Positions 63,177 to 64,000 of a DNA stretch of 64,000 nt are shown one piece after another. Position numbers and translations under genes: made by a program. Every line of letters starts with the position of its first letter. Positions within the stretch are counted from its first letter, which is position 1. The notes beneath the pieces were generated by a model that was given only the letters and a program-made list of their open reading frames with translations, was not told where the DNA came from and did not search any database. The stretch lies in contig WHVD01000001.1 in the NCBI GenBank assembly GCA_015178975.1, positions 682,001-746,000 of the forward strand. Reading direction: 5' to 3'. This stretch comes from Hysterangium stoloniferum (lineage: Eukaryota; Basidiomycota; Agaricomycetes; Hysterangiales; Hysterangiaceae).

Positions 63177-63372
63177 CCTCCAGATGCCTCATAATATTCC
63201 GAAGTAATAGACCTTCCCATTGCTGAATATACCAGAAAGAGTATGTTAGGGTGAATTCACGGAACTCTCTGACTACATTGTGTCTGATTGCACAAGCATC
63301 TAAAGGAATGGCAGCATCACCATCTGCAGCCTTAATGTGATTGACAATCCCTTCAAGACAAAATGTTCAATT
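63177..63372 (-). CDS. Possible exon of an unknown gene
   Basis: Minus-strand open stretch reading LEGIVNHIKAADGDAAIPLD, then ACAIRHNVVREFREFTLTYS and WYIQQWEGLLLRNIMRHLEG before a stop. Composition looks protein-like, but I recognise no family and cannot place the other exons. It could equally be repeat-derived. Confidence 0.25.
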
Positions 63373-63858
63373 TCCGTATCATTTGGAACTAGAATTAGAG
63401 AAAGAGGTTTTTCCAATAGTGCCGATGCATGCCCCACAGGCTGCAGAGCAGTGCGAGCCACCCTCGCATAATAAAATTTTGACCTGGTGGTCAATAACTA
63501 CTTACCTTACATATGTATGTAATGTTTTTTTCTTTGTCCCCCATACATGAAAGTTGATGTATGAAAAATAGGGGGAAAACGGGAAGGAAAAGAAAAGAAA
63601 AGAAGCTGATGAACGATTGCGATGTGTTGTTACCAAGTCGCTACGTGGTGTCCTGATGCTTTTTGGGTATCTTACCGGTTTTAATGTCCTAATTGCTTGT
63701 GTAAAACACTGGAATATATCGATACAAAAGGCGCAATTATTTCTCCTAATAGAAATCAATCCCCCCCCCTTAAGAACAGCCGTTCTCAGCTCCCTTTCTC
63801 GTCCTTTTACAAGGAACTTTTGGACCATGAGGATATATCATTAATTTGTGTCTGTAAT
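63373..63858. other. Unassigned right-edge DNA
   Basis: Contains an AG-rich run near 63,575-63,605 and a C-run near 63,762. No gene recognised. Confidence 0.3.
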
Positions 63859-64000
63859 TTATTTTAACGTCAGTCTGCTGCGGGTGGTTGCCATCCCACT
63901 TCCTGGAAGTATGTTAGGTCTTGTCTTCCGTCTAACCAGCAACCTTCCCATTTCAGGCGTCTCAGAAGTAAGAAAATTCCCCATATAAAAGACTTCACAT
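63859..64000 (-). CDS. 3' end of a gene running off the window
   Basis: On the minus strand, an acceptor-like CTTACTTCTGAG (ending 63,961) is followed by an open exon 63,960-63,859. It reads TPEMGRLLVRRKTRPNILPG then SGMATTRSRLTLK and a TAA stop. The upstream 40 bases look like the end of an intron. Basic C-terminus; family unknown. The rest would lie beyond 64,000. Confidence 0.4.
   Translation of the reverse strand, partial: CEVFYMGNFLTSETPEMGRLLVRRKTRPNILPGSGMATTRSRLTLK

Noticed and set aside
63177-63372. Temptation to merge this open stretch with the exon at 63,859-63,960 as one gene
   Set aside because: Both are on the minus strand, but the left one ends in its own stop and the right one has its own stop, so they cannot be consecutive exons of one gene in this order.

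Overview
The window reads as nuclear DNA of a filamentous basidiomycete, most likely an Agaricomycete. The evidence is short GT-AG introns of about 50-60 bases in nearly every gene, a CAP59-type glycosyltransferase, a DUF6533-type membrane protein, a Cdc12/AspC septin, and chromodomain Ty3 elements of the kind common in mushroom genomes. I cannot name the species. No rRNA, tRNA or CRISPR array was recognised.

Gene-rich blocks alternate with repeat islands. 0.4-7.3 kb is an island: a decayed Ty3 chromovirus, split by a younger Ty3 LTR that is itself split by a third element, then a miniature LTR element (TRIM) with identical 135-bp ends. 7.9-18.4 kb is a host block: septin (CDC12), an unidentified probably mitochondrial protein, ornithine carbamoyltransferase, proteasome beta-7 (PRE4), and the DNA-repair gene NBS1, which is divergent from PRE4. 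18.8-36.4 kb is a second island: an unknown two-module protein gene (copy 1), a copia gag fragment, Tc1/mariner-like DNA transposons, a solo LTR, and an older solo LTR split by a nearly complete Ty3 element (27,466-35,717). That element has a 5-bp target duplication and an antisense spliced gene with a Zn2Cys6-like cysteine cluster. 37.5-57.4 kb is the second host block: glycogen synthase, a DUF92/TMEM19 membrane protein, a DUF6533-like protein, a CAP59/GT69 glycosyltransferase, EMC8/9, EAF3/MRG15 and an ABCC transporter. 58.4-63.1 kb holds broken NBS1 pieces, a copia tail and copy 2 of the unknown two-module gene. The window ends in what looks like the 3' exon of another gene.

The host genes are housekeeping functions and form no obvious pathway. 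Points worth a second look: (1) the order NBS1 then unknown gene occurs at both 15-21 kb and 58-63 kb, pointing to a segmental duplication later broken by repeats; (2) the unknown duplicated two-module protein itself; (3) the antisense cysteine-cluster gene inside the Ty3 element; (4) the TRIM, whose LTR core and half-tRNA primer site match the copia fragment 14.5 kb away; (5) a 16-nt micro-exon carrying the Walker A loop of the ABC transporter; (6) LTR-LTR differences that are largely CpG transitions, suggesting methylation-driven decay.

All calls come from reading the sequence and from memory of protein families. No database search or splice evidence was available, so exon borders are inferred from GT-AG sites and frame.
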